Assembly (NCBI GenBank): GCA_021740915.1
Contig: JAIOYW010000017.1
Coordinates: forward strand, 1-64,000
Direction of reading: 5' to 3'
DNA: 64,000 nucleotides
Source of the DNA: Ignavibacteriales bacterium
GTDB lineage: Bacteria; Bacteroidota; Ignavibacteria; Ignavibacteriales; Melioribacteraceae
Under the pieces are notes generated by a model. It saw only the letters and a program-made list of their open reading frames with translations, had not been told where the DNA came from and made no database searches. This document shows, one piece after another, positions 1 through 8,119 of this stretch (positions are counted from its first letter, which is position 1; every line of letters begins with the position of its first letter). A program made the translations under genes and the position numbers.

Positions 1-23
1 GCAAAGGGGGTAGGAAAGGAAGC

Positions 24-183
24 TCTCGCAAAGCCGCAAGGACGCAGAGGGGATTGCGATTGAAAAAGTGGTTTCGTACATACTTGAATTTTCACAGCTA
101 CCACCAGATGCAAAGAAGGAATAATAATTCATTCTTTTCCTAGCGACTCTGCGCCCCCCGCAGTGCGAGGCAGGTTTGCGAGA
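24..183. repeat. TCTCGC-ended intergenic element, copy A
   Basis: The stretch begins TCTCGCAAA (24-32) and ends TTTGCGAGA (175-183), which are exact inverted repeats. Inside the ends lie CGCAGAG on the left and CTCTGCG on the right. The interior (around 110-140) shares the pattern caccag..caaa..ggaataataattc with copy B near 9.5 kb. No coding capacity is visible. A third element with the same kind of ends encloses a GxxExxY pseudogene at 42.2 kb, so copies A and B may be derivatives that lost their gene. Confidence 0.5.
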
Positions 184-230
184 AATATTTTGCGCAAAGC
201 CGCAAAGCCCCGCAAACGGGGCAAAGGGAG

Positions 231-303
231 GTTGATTAACCCTGACCTTCAGGTCAGTGGGAACAGAACCAACGGACACCCCATGGGCTTCAGCCCTGAT
301 TGA
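231..303. repeat. 73-bp dispersed repeat, copy 1
   Basis: A 73-bp sequence recurs at 9360-9432 with two mismatches. It contains the small hairpin CTGACC-TTCA-GGTCAG and ends in CAGCCCTGATTGA. Both copies lie next to a TCTCGC-ended element, though the order of the two is swapped. It does not look protein coding. Function is unknown. The rest of 304-587 holds no gene that I can support. Confidence 0.75.
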
Positions 304-587
304 TCTTTTTCGAGTTGCCGGATCATTTCAGGTGTTAATTTCATTTCATCTCCGTGTAAATGGTTTTCCAAATATTAGAATTATTTTTCGAAAATTCCCA
401 GTGACTCTGTTTCGCTAAGCTCCACTTCGTTTCGGGGAATTAATCCATTTAAACAAAAGTTCTTACACTACCACAGTTTATCAAAATTGGTGGTCATACC
501 TAATCTTGCCTCCTTATATAGTGGATTAATTTCTTCAAATTCTTATGTTAGTATTGGCAAAGATTTCTAATATCCCTGAGTTCTATT

Positions 588-1043
588 ATGTTTACTACTG
601 TAAGATACTTTGTGAAAACAAGCATTATTTTTCTCATTACCGGTATTTCCACCGGTCTTTTTATGAGTTTTTCAAAATATTTTATGAAGCAGGGTTATGG
701 ATATGAACTTGTATCAGCCCATACACATCTCATTCTGATAGGCTCAGTCATGATGATGATTATGGGAGTTGCTATATGGTTTTTTCCACGGGCTGCAAAA
801 GACGATAAAAAATATAACCCTGATCTAATATTAGTTACGTATATCATTATGACCGCTGCAACTGCGCTTCGCTTTACAGCACAGGTTATTTTATCGTTTA
901 CAATAATTGAGTGGCTGGAGATATTGGTTTTTATGGCTTCGATGCTCCAGACGTTGGCAATAATACTTTTCTTCTATACTATTTGGGGAAGGATCAGAGC
1001 CGTGGGCAGCCAGATTAGGGAGGCGAGGGGTGAAAAATTTTGA
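588..1043 (+). CDS. Small haem-copper-oxidase-subunit-I-like membrane protein
   Basis: This 151-residue protein has four predicted membrane helices (about 9-27, 44-67, 82-104 and 108-130). Helix 2 starts AHTHLILIG (His45, His47) and runs into MMMIMGVAIWFFPR, a pattern that resembles the histidine-bearing helices of cytochrome oxidase subunit I and NO reductase-like proteins. It is far too short to be a full oxidase. It sits 640 bp upstream of the nos genes on the same strand, so a role near nitrous oxide respiration, such as haem or copper handling or quinol-side electron transfer, is possible. That role is inferred from position only. No clear ribosome binding site precedes the start. Confidence 0.6.
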   Translation: MFTTVRYFVKTSIIFLITGISTGLFMSFSKYFMKQGYGYELVSAHTHLILIGSVMMMIMGVAIWFFPRAAKDDKKYNPDLILVTYIIMTAATALRFTAQVILSFTIIEWLEILVFMASMLQTLAIILFFYTIWGRIRAVGSQIREARGEKF

Positions 1044-1412
1044 ACAAATGCCACATTCTTGTTAATATCTGTCCATTATCGCCAGATGATATTTTCCCCA
1101 AAGTGGTTTATTAATCAATTCAACGCGCCTGGCGATAAACTTGCTTATTAAATTCACCACAGGTTACCTATTTAAAAATCTGTCGTTCCTATAGCCGGAG
1201 TTATACCGGATTCATAACCCTTTATTAAGATTCTTTTTATCGGGCATTTCACAGGCAATCGAGATTGTGCAATTTTATTGCAGGTAATAGTGCTTCACAT
1301 TCCAACATCAATTTTCAGAATTTGATTGATAACGTGCAAATACCGGAGCTATCAATCTGGCTGTTAAGTTTGAGGGTTCTTCAAAAACGGCATAAAAAAC
1401 GTAAACTAAAAT

Positions 1413-1446
1413 TTGACATCATGTCGGATTAATGTTATATTATAAT
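1413..1446 (+). promoter_or_regulatory. Candidate promoter for the nos operon
   Basis: TTGACA at 1413-1418 is followed after 17 bases by TATATT (1436-1441); an exact TATAAT overlaps at 1441-1446. This fits a housekeeping-type promoter reading into the cytochrome gene 240 bp downstream. Bacteroidota often use a different promoter grammar, so the call is tentative. A weak FNR-like half site (TTGAT, 1326-1330) lies upstream, but its partner half matches poorly. Confidence 0.35.
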
Positions 1447-1510
1447 CAGAATAAAAATTCTGTTTATAACATTCTTTGGATGGTTTTATGATCTTAAAAT
1501 AGAAATGTAG

Positions 1511-1534
1511 ATTCCAAGCCCTAAGACTTGGAAT
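1511..1534 (+). promoter_or_regulatory. Leader hairpin upstream of nosC-nosZ
   Basis: ATTCCAAG (1511-1518) and CTTGGAAT (1527-1534) form a perfect 8-bp stem around an 8-base loop, within the long leader between the candidate promoter and the first nos gene. No T-run follows, so it is not a terminator. It could influence mRNA stability. The remainder of 1044-1684 shows no gene. Confidence 0.35.
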
Positions 1535-1684
1535 TACAAGTATCAAGCGGTAATAAAAGCCCGGAAATTGTAAACACATAAAATATAATTCAAAGAAAGT
1601 ACAATCGATAAAAAGATAAGGATATCAAGAATAAATATTTATCTGTAATCAACATATTATTAACAATAAAAAACAAGGTAAAAC

Positions 1685-2155
1685 ATGAAAATAATCAAAT
1701 ATATAGTCGTTATCAGCATCATGCTTGCGGCTTGTTCTGGTAACGAAGATAACGAGAGTAGTAAGAAAGCTGCAATGAATGCAAAAATGGCTGAAAAATT
1801 TGGACTGACAGTATTCCAATATGAGAATGGAATCGGGCCCATTACGGAGAGTGTACAATTACCAACAGCAATAGATATGATCAAAGCCAAATCTGGTGAA
1901 GCGATTTTCACCGAAAAATGCTCGCAATGTCATAAACTTGATGAACGTTATACAGGACCAGAACTCAGAGATGTGACTAAGAGGCGGACACCAGAGTACA
2001 TCCTGAATATGATAATGAACCCGCAGGAAATGACACAAAAGCATCCTGAAGCTAAAAAACTGCTCGCAGTTTATGCAAATCAGATGACCTTCCAGAACGT
2101 CACCATGGAAGATGCAAAAAATATTCTCGAATATTTAAGATCAGTCAATAATTAA
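1685..2155 (+). CDS. Lipoprotein c-type cytochrome of the nos cluster (NosC-like)
   Basis: The 156-residue protein begins with a short lipoprotein signal ending LAAC (Cys17 lipidated). It carries one haem-binding motif, CSQCH, at residues 79-83. Met134 in the ANQMTF segment is the most likely axial ligand. The C-terminal half has the usual single-domain cytochrome c layout ending in EDAKNILEYLRSV. It lies 13 bp upstream of nosZ and surely shares its transcript. Clade II nos clusters often carry such cytochromes, which donate electrons to NosZ, and that is its likely job in the periplasm. An AAGG sequence about 9 bases before the ATG supports the start. Confidence 0.85.
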   Translation: MKIIKYIVVISIMLAACSGNEDNESSKKAAMNAKMAEKFGLTVFQYENGIGPITESVQLPTAIDMIKAKSGEAIFTEKCSQCHKLDERYTGPELRDVTKRRTPEYILNMIMNPQEMTQKHPEAKKLLAVYANQMTFQNVTMEDAKNILEYLRSVNN

Positions 2156-2168
2156 CCTTGGAGTTTAT

Positions 2169-4109
2169 ATGAAGACAAAACTATGGATTAGCTTTTTCTT
2201 TATTACAATTACCGTCGCCTTTCTTATGAAATGCAGCGGAGGTTCAGATAATTCCGGCTTCAGTGATGCGGCTGAAAAAGTCTATGTTGCCCCGGGACAT
2301 CAGGATGAATTTTATGCTTTTATGTCAGGTGGTTTTAGTGGCCAGGTTTCAGTTTATGGGCTGCCTTCAGGAAGATTGTTCAGGATTATTCCTGTTTTCT
2401 CGCAATGGGCTGAAACAGGATACGGATACACAGAGGAAACAAAACCTATGCTCGAAACTACTTTGGGAGAGATACCCTGGGATGATGCCCATCATCCGGA
2501 ACTCTCACAAACAGATGGTGTGCCGGACGGGAGATGGTTATTTATTAATGGGAATAACACTCCTCGTATCGCAAGAATTGATCTTCATACATTCGAGACC
2601 GCTGAAATAATCGAGATTCCGAACTCAGCCGGGAATCATGGGTCACCCTTTGTAACGATGAATACAGAATATGTAGTTGGCGCAACAAGATTCAGTGTGC
2701 CAGTTCCTCAAAAAGACGTATCAATTGCCTCCTATAAAGAAAATTTCAAAGGCACACTTTCCTTTATTAAAGTAGATCAGTCCACAGGGCATATGGATCT
2801 GGATTTCCAGATACTTGTTCCCGGATTTAACTATGATCTGGCACATGCAGGTAAGGGGCCTTCTCATGGGTGGGCGTTTTTTACGTCTTATAACAGCGAA
2901 GAAGCTAATACACTGCTTGAGATAAACGCATCAAAAAACGACAAAGATTTCATTGCGGCAGTCAATTGGAAAGCAGCTCTTGAATTTCTGAAGCAGGGGA
3001 AAGGGAAAACATTTATGGCAGATTATTATGTCAACCGCTACGATGAAGAATCCCACACTGCAACCTCTGAGGTGAAGAAAATGGTGCGTGTACTGAACCC
3101 GGCTGATTGCCCCGGACTAATTTACTACCTGCCAACGCCGAAATCTCCACATGGGGTTGATGTGGACCCATCCGGAGAATATATTGTTGCCGGTGGAAAA
3201 CTTGCCACAGTCATTCCCGTCCATTCATTTTCAAAAATGCAGCAGGCTATAAGTGACAAAAAATTTATCGGGAATATTGATGGTATTCCGATTCTCGATT
3301 ACGAAGCTATAAATGCCGGAGAGGTTCAGGATCCGGGACTTGGTCCGCTCCATACCGAATTTGACGGACAGGGGTATGCTTATACTTCTGCTTTTATTTC
3401 CTCGGAGGTTGTCAAATGGAAACTCGGCACCTGGGAAGTGGTTGACCGTATTCCCGCATACTATTCGATAGGACATCTTATGATACCAGGGGGAGATAGT
3501 AAAAAGCCTTTCGGTAAATATCTTGTTGCTCTCAATAAAATTACAAAAGACAGGTACCTTCCAACAGGTCCGGAGCTCTGTCAGTCGGCACAGTTAATTG
3601 ATATTAGCGGCGATAAAATGAAACTTCTGCTCGATTTCCCCACTGTAGGAGAGCCGCATTATGCGCAGGCAATTCCTGCCGATATGCTGATTAATAAACA
3701 GGCGAGGATTTTCGAGCTCTCAAAGAACAAACACCCCCATGGTATTAAAAGTGAAAAAGAAACTAAAATATACCGTGAAGGCAAAAATGTTCATGTCTAT
3801 ATGTCAGCTTCGAGAACTCATTTTAAGCCTGATAATATTGAGGGAATTAAAGTTGGGGATAAAGTGTTTTTCCATGTCACAAATCTCGAACAAGATTGGG
3901 ATATTCCGCACGGTTTCGCTATTAAAGGCGCTAATACGTCTGAATTGCTCATTATGCCGGGGCAGACAAAAACCCTAATCTGGGAACCGAAATATGAAGG
4001 CATTTATCCTTTTTACTGCACTGATTTCTGTTCAGCTCTGCATCAGGAAATGCAGGGATACGCTCGTGTTTCAGCCCGTAATTCGAATATAGAACTCAGT
4101 ATGAACTGA
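2169..4109 (+). CDS. nosZ: Nitrous oxide reductase, Sec-exported clade II type
   Basis: NosZ reduces N2O to N2 in the periplasm. The 646-residue product starts with a hydrophobic Sec-type leader (no twin arginine) reaching a Cys at 22; the K before that Cys makes lipidation uncertain. The seven histidines expected for the CuZ cluster are visible: H108-H109 (DAHHPE), H157 (GNHG), H328 (SPHGVDV), H395 (PLHTEFDG), H436 (IGHLMIP) and H497 (GEPHYAQ). The C-terminal cupredoxin domain has the CuA ligands H581 and the CTDFCSALHQEM motif (C617, C621, H625, M628). Length and every key residue fit an active enzyme. TGGAG precedes the start. Downstream genes supply copper maturation. Confidence 0.97.
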   Translation: MKTKLWISFFFITITVAFLMKCSGGSDNSGFSDAAEKVYVAPGHQDEFYAFMSGGFSGQVSVYGLPSGRLFRIIPVFSQWAETGYGYTEETKPMLETTLGEIPWDDAHHPELSQTDGVPDGRWLFINGNNTPRIARIDLHTFETAEIIEIPNSAGNHGSPFVTMNTEYVVGATRFSVPVPQKDVSIASYKENFKGTLSFIKVDQSTGHMDLDFQILVPGFNYDLAHAGKGPSHGWAFFTSYNSEEANTLLEINASKNDKDFIAAVNWKAALEFLKQGKGKTFMADYYVNRYDEESHTATSEVKKMVRVLNPADCPGLIYYLPTPKSPHGVDVDPSGEYIVAGGKLATVIPVHSFSKMQQAISDKKFIGNIDGIPILDYEAINAGEVQDPGLGPLHTEFDGQGYAYTSAFISSEVVKWKLGTWEVVDRIPAYYSIGHLMIPGGDSKKPFGKYLVALNKITKDRYLPTGPELCQSAQLIDISGDKMKLLLDFPTVGEPHYAQAIPADMLINKQARIFELSKNKHPHGIKSEKETKIYREGKNVHVYMSASRTHFKPDNIEGIKVGDKVFFHVTNLEQDWDIPHGFAIKGANTSELLIMPGQTKTLIWEPKYEGIYPFYCTDFCSALHQEMQGYARVSARNSNIELSMN

Positions 4110-4120
4110 TATTTTTTAGT

Positions 4121-4152
4121 CGGGGACCAAAGGTCCCCGGCATTTTTATTAT
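4121..4152 (+). terminator. Hairpin with T-rich tail between nosZ and nosBL
   Basis: CGGGGACC (4121-4128), an AAA loop and GGTCCCCG (4132-4139) form a perfect 8-bp stem followed by GCATTTTTATTATTT. It lies only 12 bases after the nosZ stop. A partial terminator here would give more nosZ message than accessory message, and it could also protect the nosZ 3' end. Confidence 0.7.
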
Positions 4153-4169
4153 TTAGAATAGAGTATCTA

Positions 4170-5195
4170 ATGAGAACGACAAACAGAGAAGCCACGATCA
4201 TTATTATTGCTTCGCTGATGCTTATCGGCGCATATTATTTCCCGATCTGGCAGATTGATCTTAATGCACCGCAGTATCCTGAGGGAATTGGGCTAAGAAT
4301 ATGGGTTGACAAGATCACCGGAACGAACGAATTCGATCTTAGCAACATTAACAAACTGAATCACTATATAGGCATGAAGGAGATTGAACCGAATTCAATT
4401 CCCGAGCTATTGTTTATGAAATATATTCTTGCCTTTTTTATTCTTACAGGTCTGCTCATTGGTACGTTTAGAATCCGGAAAGCCGTCCCAGTCTGGATGT
4501 TCTTGTTGATATTTGCACTTGCTGCAGGCATATATGACTATTATCTGTGGGGTTATGATTACGGGCACGACCTGAACCCGGATGCTCCCATAAAGGTGCC
4601 CGGAATGGCATATCAGCCTCCATTGATCGGGGGGAAACAATTGCTCAATATGAATTCAGTCTCCTTGCCGGGAATTGGCAGCTATTTTATCGGACTTAGT
4701 ATTTTATTAATGCTTTATACAATTTATACCAGGAGAAAAAGTAAAATGAAAGTAAAAAAAACTGTATTACAATCAATGCTTCTTATAGGGTTGCTTTTGT
4801 CAGGGTGCAATTCAGAGCCGGAACCAATAAGATATGGAAGCGATACTTGCGATCATTGCAATATGCAGATATCTGACCCAAGATTTGGCAGTGAACTTGT
4901 TACAGCAAAAGGAAAAATCCTCAAATTTGATTCAATCGAGTGCCTTGCAGCTTATTCAGTGCGGCATACTGATTCGGAAGGAGATTTGTTTGTAACTGAT
5001 ATCGAAACAAAGGAACTCATAAATAAAGAATCGGCATACTTTATGAAAAGTGAACAATTAAAAAGTCCGATGGGGCTTAATCTATCTGCAATCGGCAATA
5101 GTGCTGCCTTCAGCAGAAACCTGGAGCATTTTTCAGGACAAAAACTGCAATGGGATGAAATCTGCGCTTATGTAAATGAAAGGTGGTATGAGTAA
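4170..5195 (+). CDS. NosB-like membrane protein fused in frame to NosL copper chaperone
   Basis: Residues 1-190 form a NosB-like membrane protein with helices near 8-25, 84-104, 108-126 and 170-187, as found next to nosZ in clade II clusters. Residues 193-341 are a complete NosL lipoprotein: signal sequence, lipobox LLLSGC (Cys213), and the copper-site motif CDHCNM (227-232), followed by the usual FDSIECL segment. NosL delivers Cu(I) to NosZ. There is no stop between the halves, but an ATG at 4746 (residue 193) is preceded by AGGAG at 4731-4735, so NosL may be made separately by internal initiation, as a fusion, or as both. The 3' end overlaps nosD by 8 bases. Confidence 0.85.
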   Translation: MRTTNREATIIIIASLMLIGAYYFPIWQIDLNAPQYPEGIGLRIWVDKITGTNEFDLSNINKLNHYIGMKEIEPNSIPELLFMKYILAFFILTGLLIGTFRIRKAVPVWMFLLIFALAAGIYDYYLWGYDYGHDLNPDAPIKVPGMAYQPPLIGGKQLLNMNSVSLPGIGSYFIGLSILLMLYTIYTRRKSKMKVKKTVLQSMLLIGLLLSGCNSEPEPIRYGSDTCDHCNMQISDPRFGSELVTAKGKILKFDSIECLAAYSVRHTDSEGDLFVTDIETKELINKESAYFMKSEQLKSPMGLNLSAIGNSAAFSRNLEHFSGQKLQWDEICAYVNERWYE

Positions 5196-6438
5196 AACCA
5201 ACTGGATTGCGGCAGTTATCTTTATTATCCCGGTTCTGATAACAGGGAGTATTGTCAAAGTTAATCAAAAAATGGGTGCGGCATCTATTTCCGAGGCAAT
5301 AATAAAGGCTGGTTCAGGCGACACTATTTTCTTTTCTGAAGGAACGTATTTCCTGCAAGAACTTGTTATCCCCAAAAAACTGGTACTTATTGGATCGGGA
5401 AAAGCAGTTCTTGATGGAAATGGGAAAAACCAGATTCTTACAATCAGGAGTGACTCAGTTGTTATCTCAGGTTTGGTATTTAAACACTCCGGTGTAAGTT
5501 TTATTCGTGAGAATTCGGCGGTGTATCTCGATTCGGTAAAAGGGTGCATAGTCAGGGGTAATAATTTTACAGATAATTATTTCGCCGTTTATCTTGCCAG
5601 ATCTTCGGACTGTATTATTGAAAATAATAAGATTGAGGCATCATCACGAAGGGAATCACTTTCGGGGAATGGAATACATCTCTGGTACTGCAGGAATATT
5701 TCAATAAGCAATAATATTATTAACGGGCATCGCGATGGCATTTATCTTGAATTTGCAAGAGAATGCGGGATTTTCGGAAACAAAGCTGCCGGGAATCTTC
5801 GTTATGGTCTTCATTTTATGTTTTCCGATAGCTGCAGTTACAACCAGAATTCTTTTACCGACAATGGTGCTGGCGTTGCGGTAATGTACACAAAAAACGT
5901 GACCATGCAGCAGAACAAATTTATCGGGAATTGGGGCGGCGCTTCTTATGGCATATTGCTGAAAGATATTTCAAAAAGCAGTATCACACAGAATTATTTT
6001 TATAAGAATTCCTGTGGGATTTATGTCGAAGGATGCGCTGATGTCAATGTTCAAAATAATGATTTTATTGAGAACGGATGGGCTGTCCGGCTTATGGCTA
6101 ACTCAGTGAACAATTTATTCAACGCGAATAATTTTATTGGTAATACTTTCGATATATCAACCAACAATATTAGAAATTACAACTCTTTCAGCGGTAATTA
6201 TTGGTCGGAATATGCCGGCTACGACCGAAACAGGGATGGATACGGAGATGTGGGTTACCGTCCGGTCAGATTGTTTTCACTAATTGCTGAAATGAATGAG
6301 ATGAATCTCATTTTGCTCCGTTCATTTGCAGTTCATCTCCTCGATCTTGCAGAAAAGGCATTCCCCCTTCTGACCCCGGAAACATTGATTGATGATTTTC
6401 CAAAGATGCGAAAAATATTAAATGATACGAATAACTGA
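5188..6438 (+). CDS. nosD: NosD, periplasmic beta-helix copper-maturation protein
   Basis: NosD works with the NosFY transporter to assemble the CuZ centre of NosZ. After an N-terminal signal anchor (SKTNWIAAVIFIIPVLITGS), the protein shows repeated short N-rich turns typical of a right-handed parallel beta-helix (CASH/NosD repeats), for example NNxI, NxxNxI and GIYLE units over residues 60-340. The ATG at 5188 is preferred over one at 5176 because AGGTGG lies just before it and it makes an ATGAGTAA overlap with the end of nosBL. The 3' end overlaps nosF by 17 bases. Length (416 residues) is normal. Confidence 0.92.
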   Translation: MSKTNWIAAVIFIIPVLITGSIVKVNQKMGAASISEAIIKAGSGDTIFFSEGTYFLQELVIPKKLVLIGSGKAVLDGNGKNQILTIRSDSVVISGLVFKHSGVSFIRENSAVYLDSVKGCIVRGNNFTDNYFAVYLARSSDCIIENNKIEASSRRESLSGNGIHLWYCRNISISNNIINGHRDGIYLEFARECGIFGNKAAGNLRYGLHFMFSDSCSYNQNSFTDNGAGVAVMYTKNVTMQQNKFIGNWGGASYGILLKDISKSSITQNYFYKNSCGIYVEGCADVNVQNNDFIENGWAVRLMANSVNNLFNANNFIGNTFDISTNNIRNYNSFSGNYWSEYAGYDRNRDGYGDVGYRPVRLFSLIAEMNEMNLILLRSFAVHLLDLAEKAFPLLTPETLIDDFPKMRKILNDTNN

Positions 6439-7132
6439 TCTAAATAAAAGTATTGGGCGGCTTAGTATCCTTTCCGGAATGAATATTCATTTCAGGAAGG
6501 GGAGAGTAACTTTTATTATCGGTCCAAATGGTTCCGGTAAAAGTACTCTTATTAAAATAATACTCGGACTTATGAAACCTGATACTGGTGAAATAATGGT
6601 GGGAGATGCTATACTTAATGGTGATTCAGAGTATCGGCAGAAGATAGGTTATATGCCTCAGAGGATACAGTTTCCTGAGAATCTGACAGTCCGGGAGATA
6701 TTTGAACTAATAAAAAAACTTAGAAATTCCGATGGCGAACCTGAGAAGAACCTGATAAGCGATTTCAGCTTAGACAAAGAAGTAAATAAACGTCTCAGTT
6801 ATCTTTCCGGGGGAACCAGACAGAAAGTGAATGCTGTAATATCGATGATGTTTAACCCTGAGATTCTAATACTTGATGAACCGGCTACTGGTCTGGACCC
6901 GGTAAATTCTCGCATATTCAAAAATAAAATTTTAGCCGCAAAGAATGAGGGTAAAACAGTCATAATAACATCACATTTGTTTAATGATATTGAGGAACTC
7001 GCCGATGATCTGGTTGCTTTAATTGAAGGGAAAGTGGCGTATCAGGGTTCATACGAGGGTATTTTCACCGTCTCAGGCAGCGGCGATCTCGAAACAGCTC
7101 TTGCCACTCTGATGACTGGAGTACCAGTATGA
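6422..7132 (+). CDS. nosF: NosF, ABC transporter ATPase for nitrous oxide reductase maturation
   Basis: This 236-residue ATPase has the Walker A motif GPNGSGKS (34-41), Q-loop MPQ (78-80), ABC signature LSGGTRQ (128-134) and Walker B ILILDEP (148-154), followed by the switch histidine in ITSHLF. It pairs with NosY and NosD to power CuZ assembly. Its start overlaps nosD, and its stop overlaps the nosY start as ATGA, so the three are translationally coupled. Confidence 0.93.
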   Translation: MIRITDLNKSIGRLSILSGMNIHFRKGRVTFIIGPNGSGKSTLIKIILGLMKPDTGEIMVGDAILNGDSEYRQKIGYMPQRIQFPENLTVREIFELIKKLRNSDGEPEKNLISDFSLDKEVNKRLSYLSGGTRQKVNAVISMMFNPEILILDEPATGLDPVNSRIFKNKILAAKNEGKTVIITSHLFNDIEELADDLVALIEGKVAYQGSYEGIFTVSGSGDLETALATLMTGVPV

Positions 7133-7923
7133 AAGCAATGCTAAAACTGTCCGAATATCAATTGCGGGATGTAATAAGGAGCAAGTGGTTTACTTTCTAC
7201 ACATTGTTTTTTGTATTAGTCTCTTATGGCTCGGTAACTTTTTCAGGAAATGCTTCAAAGGTGATTGTCATTCTTCTGAACGTGTACATAATGTTTATCC
7301 CGTTAGCTTCCATCGTCTTTAGCAATATCTACTTCTATCACAACCGCGGAAATATTGTATTCCTTTCAACTCAACCCATTCACAGAGATACTATCTTTTC
7401 CGGGATATTTATTGGCACTCTGATACCCACCCTTCTTGGGGCTAATTTGGGGACATTGCTGCCCCTTTTGTTTTCAGATTTACTTGCCGGAGATAGTCTC
7501 TGGAATTTGATGCTTCTGCTATTATTGGGTACCGCGCTTTCAACTATTTTTATCAGCCTCGGGTTTATGCTGGCTGTTCTTTTTAAAGACAGGTTGAAAG
7601 GACTTGTAATCTCAGTATTCCTGTGGCTTTTTATGTCAGCGCTTTATGATCTGTTTATTCTCATGTTTATCAGATATTTCCAGGATTATCCGATTGAAAA
7701 TGGGGTTCTGGGTTTTACCCTCGTAAATCCGATTGATCTTGCAAGAATCTCAATGCTTTCCCGTTTGGATATTTCAGCGCTTATGGGTTACACAGGAGTA
7801 ATTTTTAACGAATTCTTCAGCGGCAGTTTCGGTCTGTATCTTACTCTGATTTGTTTGTTGCTTTGGGCTTTTATTCCTTTTCTATTAAGCATTTTCATTT
7901 TCCGAAAGCAGGATCTCACTTGA
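7129..7923 (+). CDS. nosY: NosY, membrane subunit of the NosDFY transporter
   Basis: The 264-residue protein has about six membrane helices (near 18-36, 45-67, 88-112, 116-145, 150-175 and 235-257) and matches the ABC-2 type permease form of NosY. It forms the membrane channel for NosF and contacts NosD in the periplasm. It overlaps nosF by four bases and ends the recognised nos operon. No clear terminator follows; 7924-8119 shows nothing else I can name. Confidence 0.92.
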   Translation: MKAMLKLSEYQLRDVIRSKWFTFYTLFFVLVSYGSVTFSGNASKVIVILLNVYIMFIPLASIVFSNIYFYHNRGNIVFLSTQPIHRDTIFSGIFIGTLIPTLLGANLGTLLPLLFSDLLAGDSLWNLMLLLLLGTALSTIFISLGFMLAVLFKDRLKGLVISVFLWLFMSALYDLFILMFIRYFQDYPIENGVLGFTLVNPIDLARISMLSRLDISALMGYTGVIFNEFFSGSFGLYLTLICLLLWAFIPFLLSIFIFRKQDLT

Positions 7924-8119
7924 GAAATGTGGCGCTTTCTTTATACTAGTATAAACGGAAGTAATTATTGGACACTGGAGGTATAGCTCAGAAATTTATC
8001 AGATCCTAAAATCGCAGTAGAATAAAATTACCGGACTAATTTACATTTTCGTCATTATGAACATGGAACTTTATTAAGAACGAGCAAGGATTTTATAAAT
8101 ATAAAAAGGAATTATAAGA

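Noticed and set aside
1326-1339. FNR/NNR box upstream of nos
   Set aside because: Only the TTGAT half fits; the second half (TGCAA) matches poorly.
7975-8010. tRNA-like GGTATAGCTCAG sequence after nosY
   Set aside because: No acceptor, anticodon or T arm can be folded around it.
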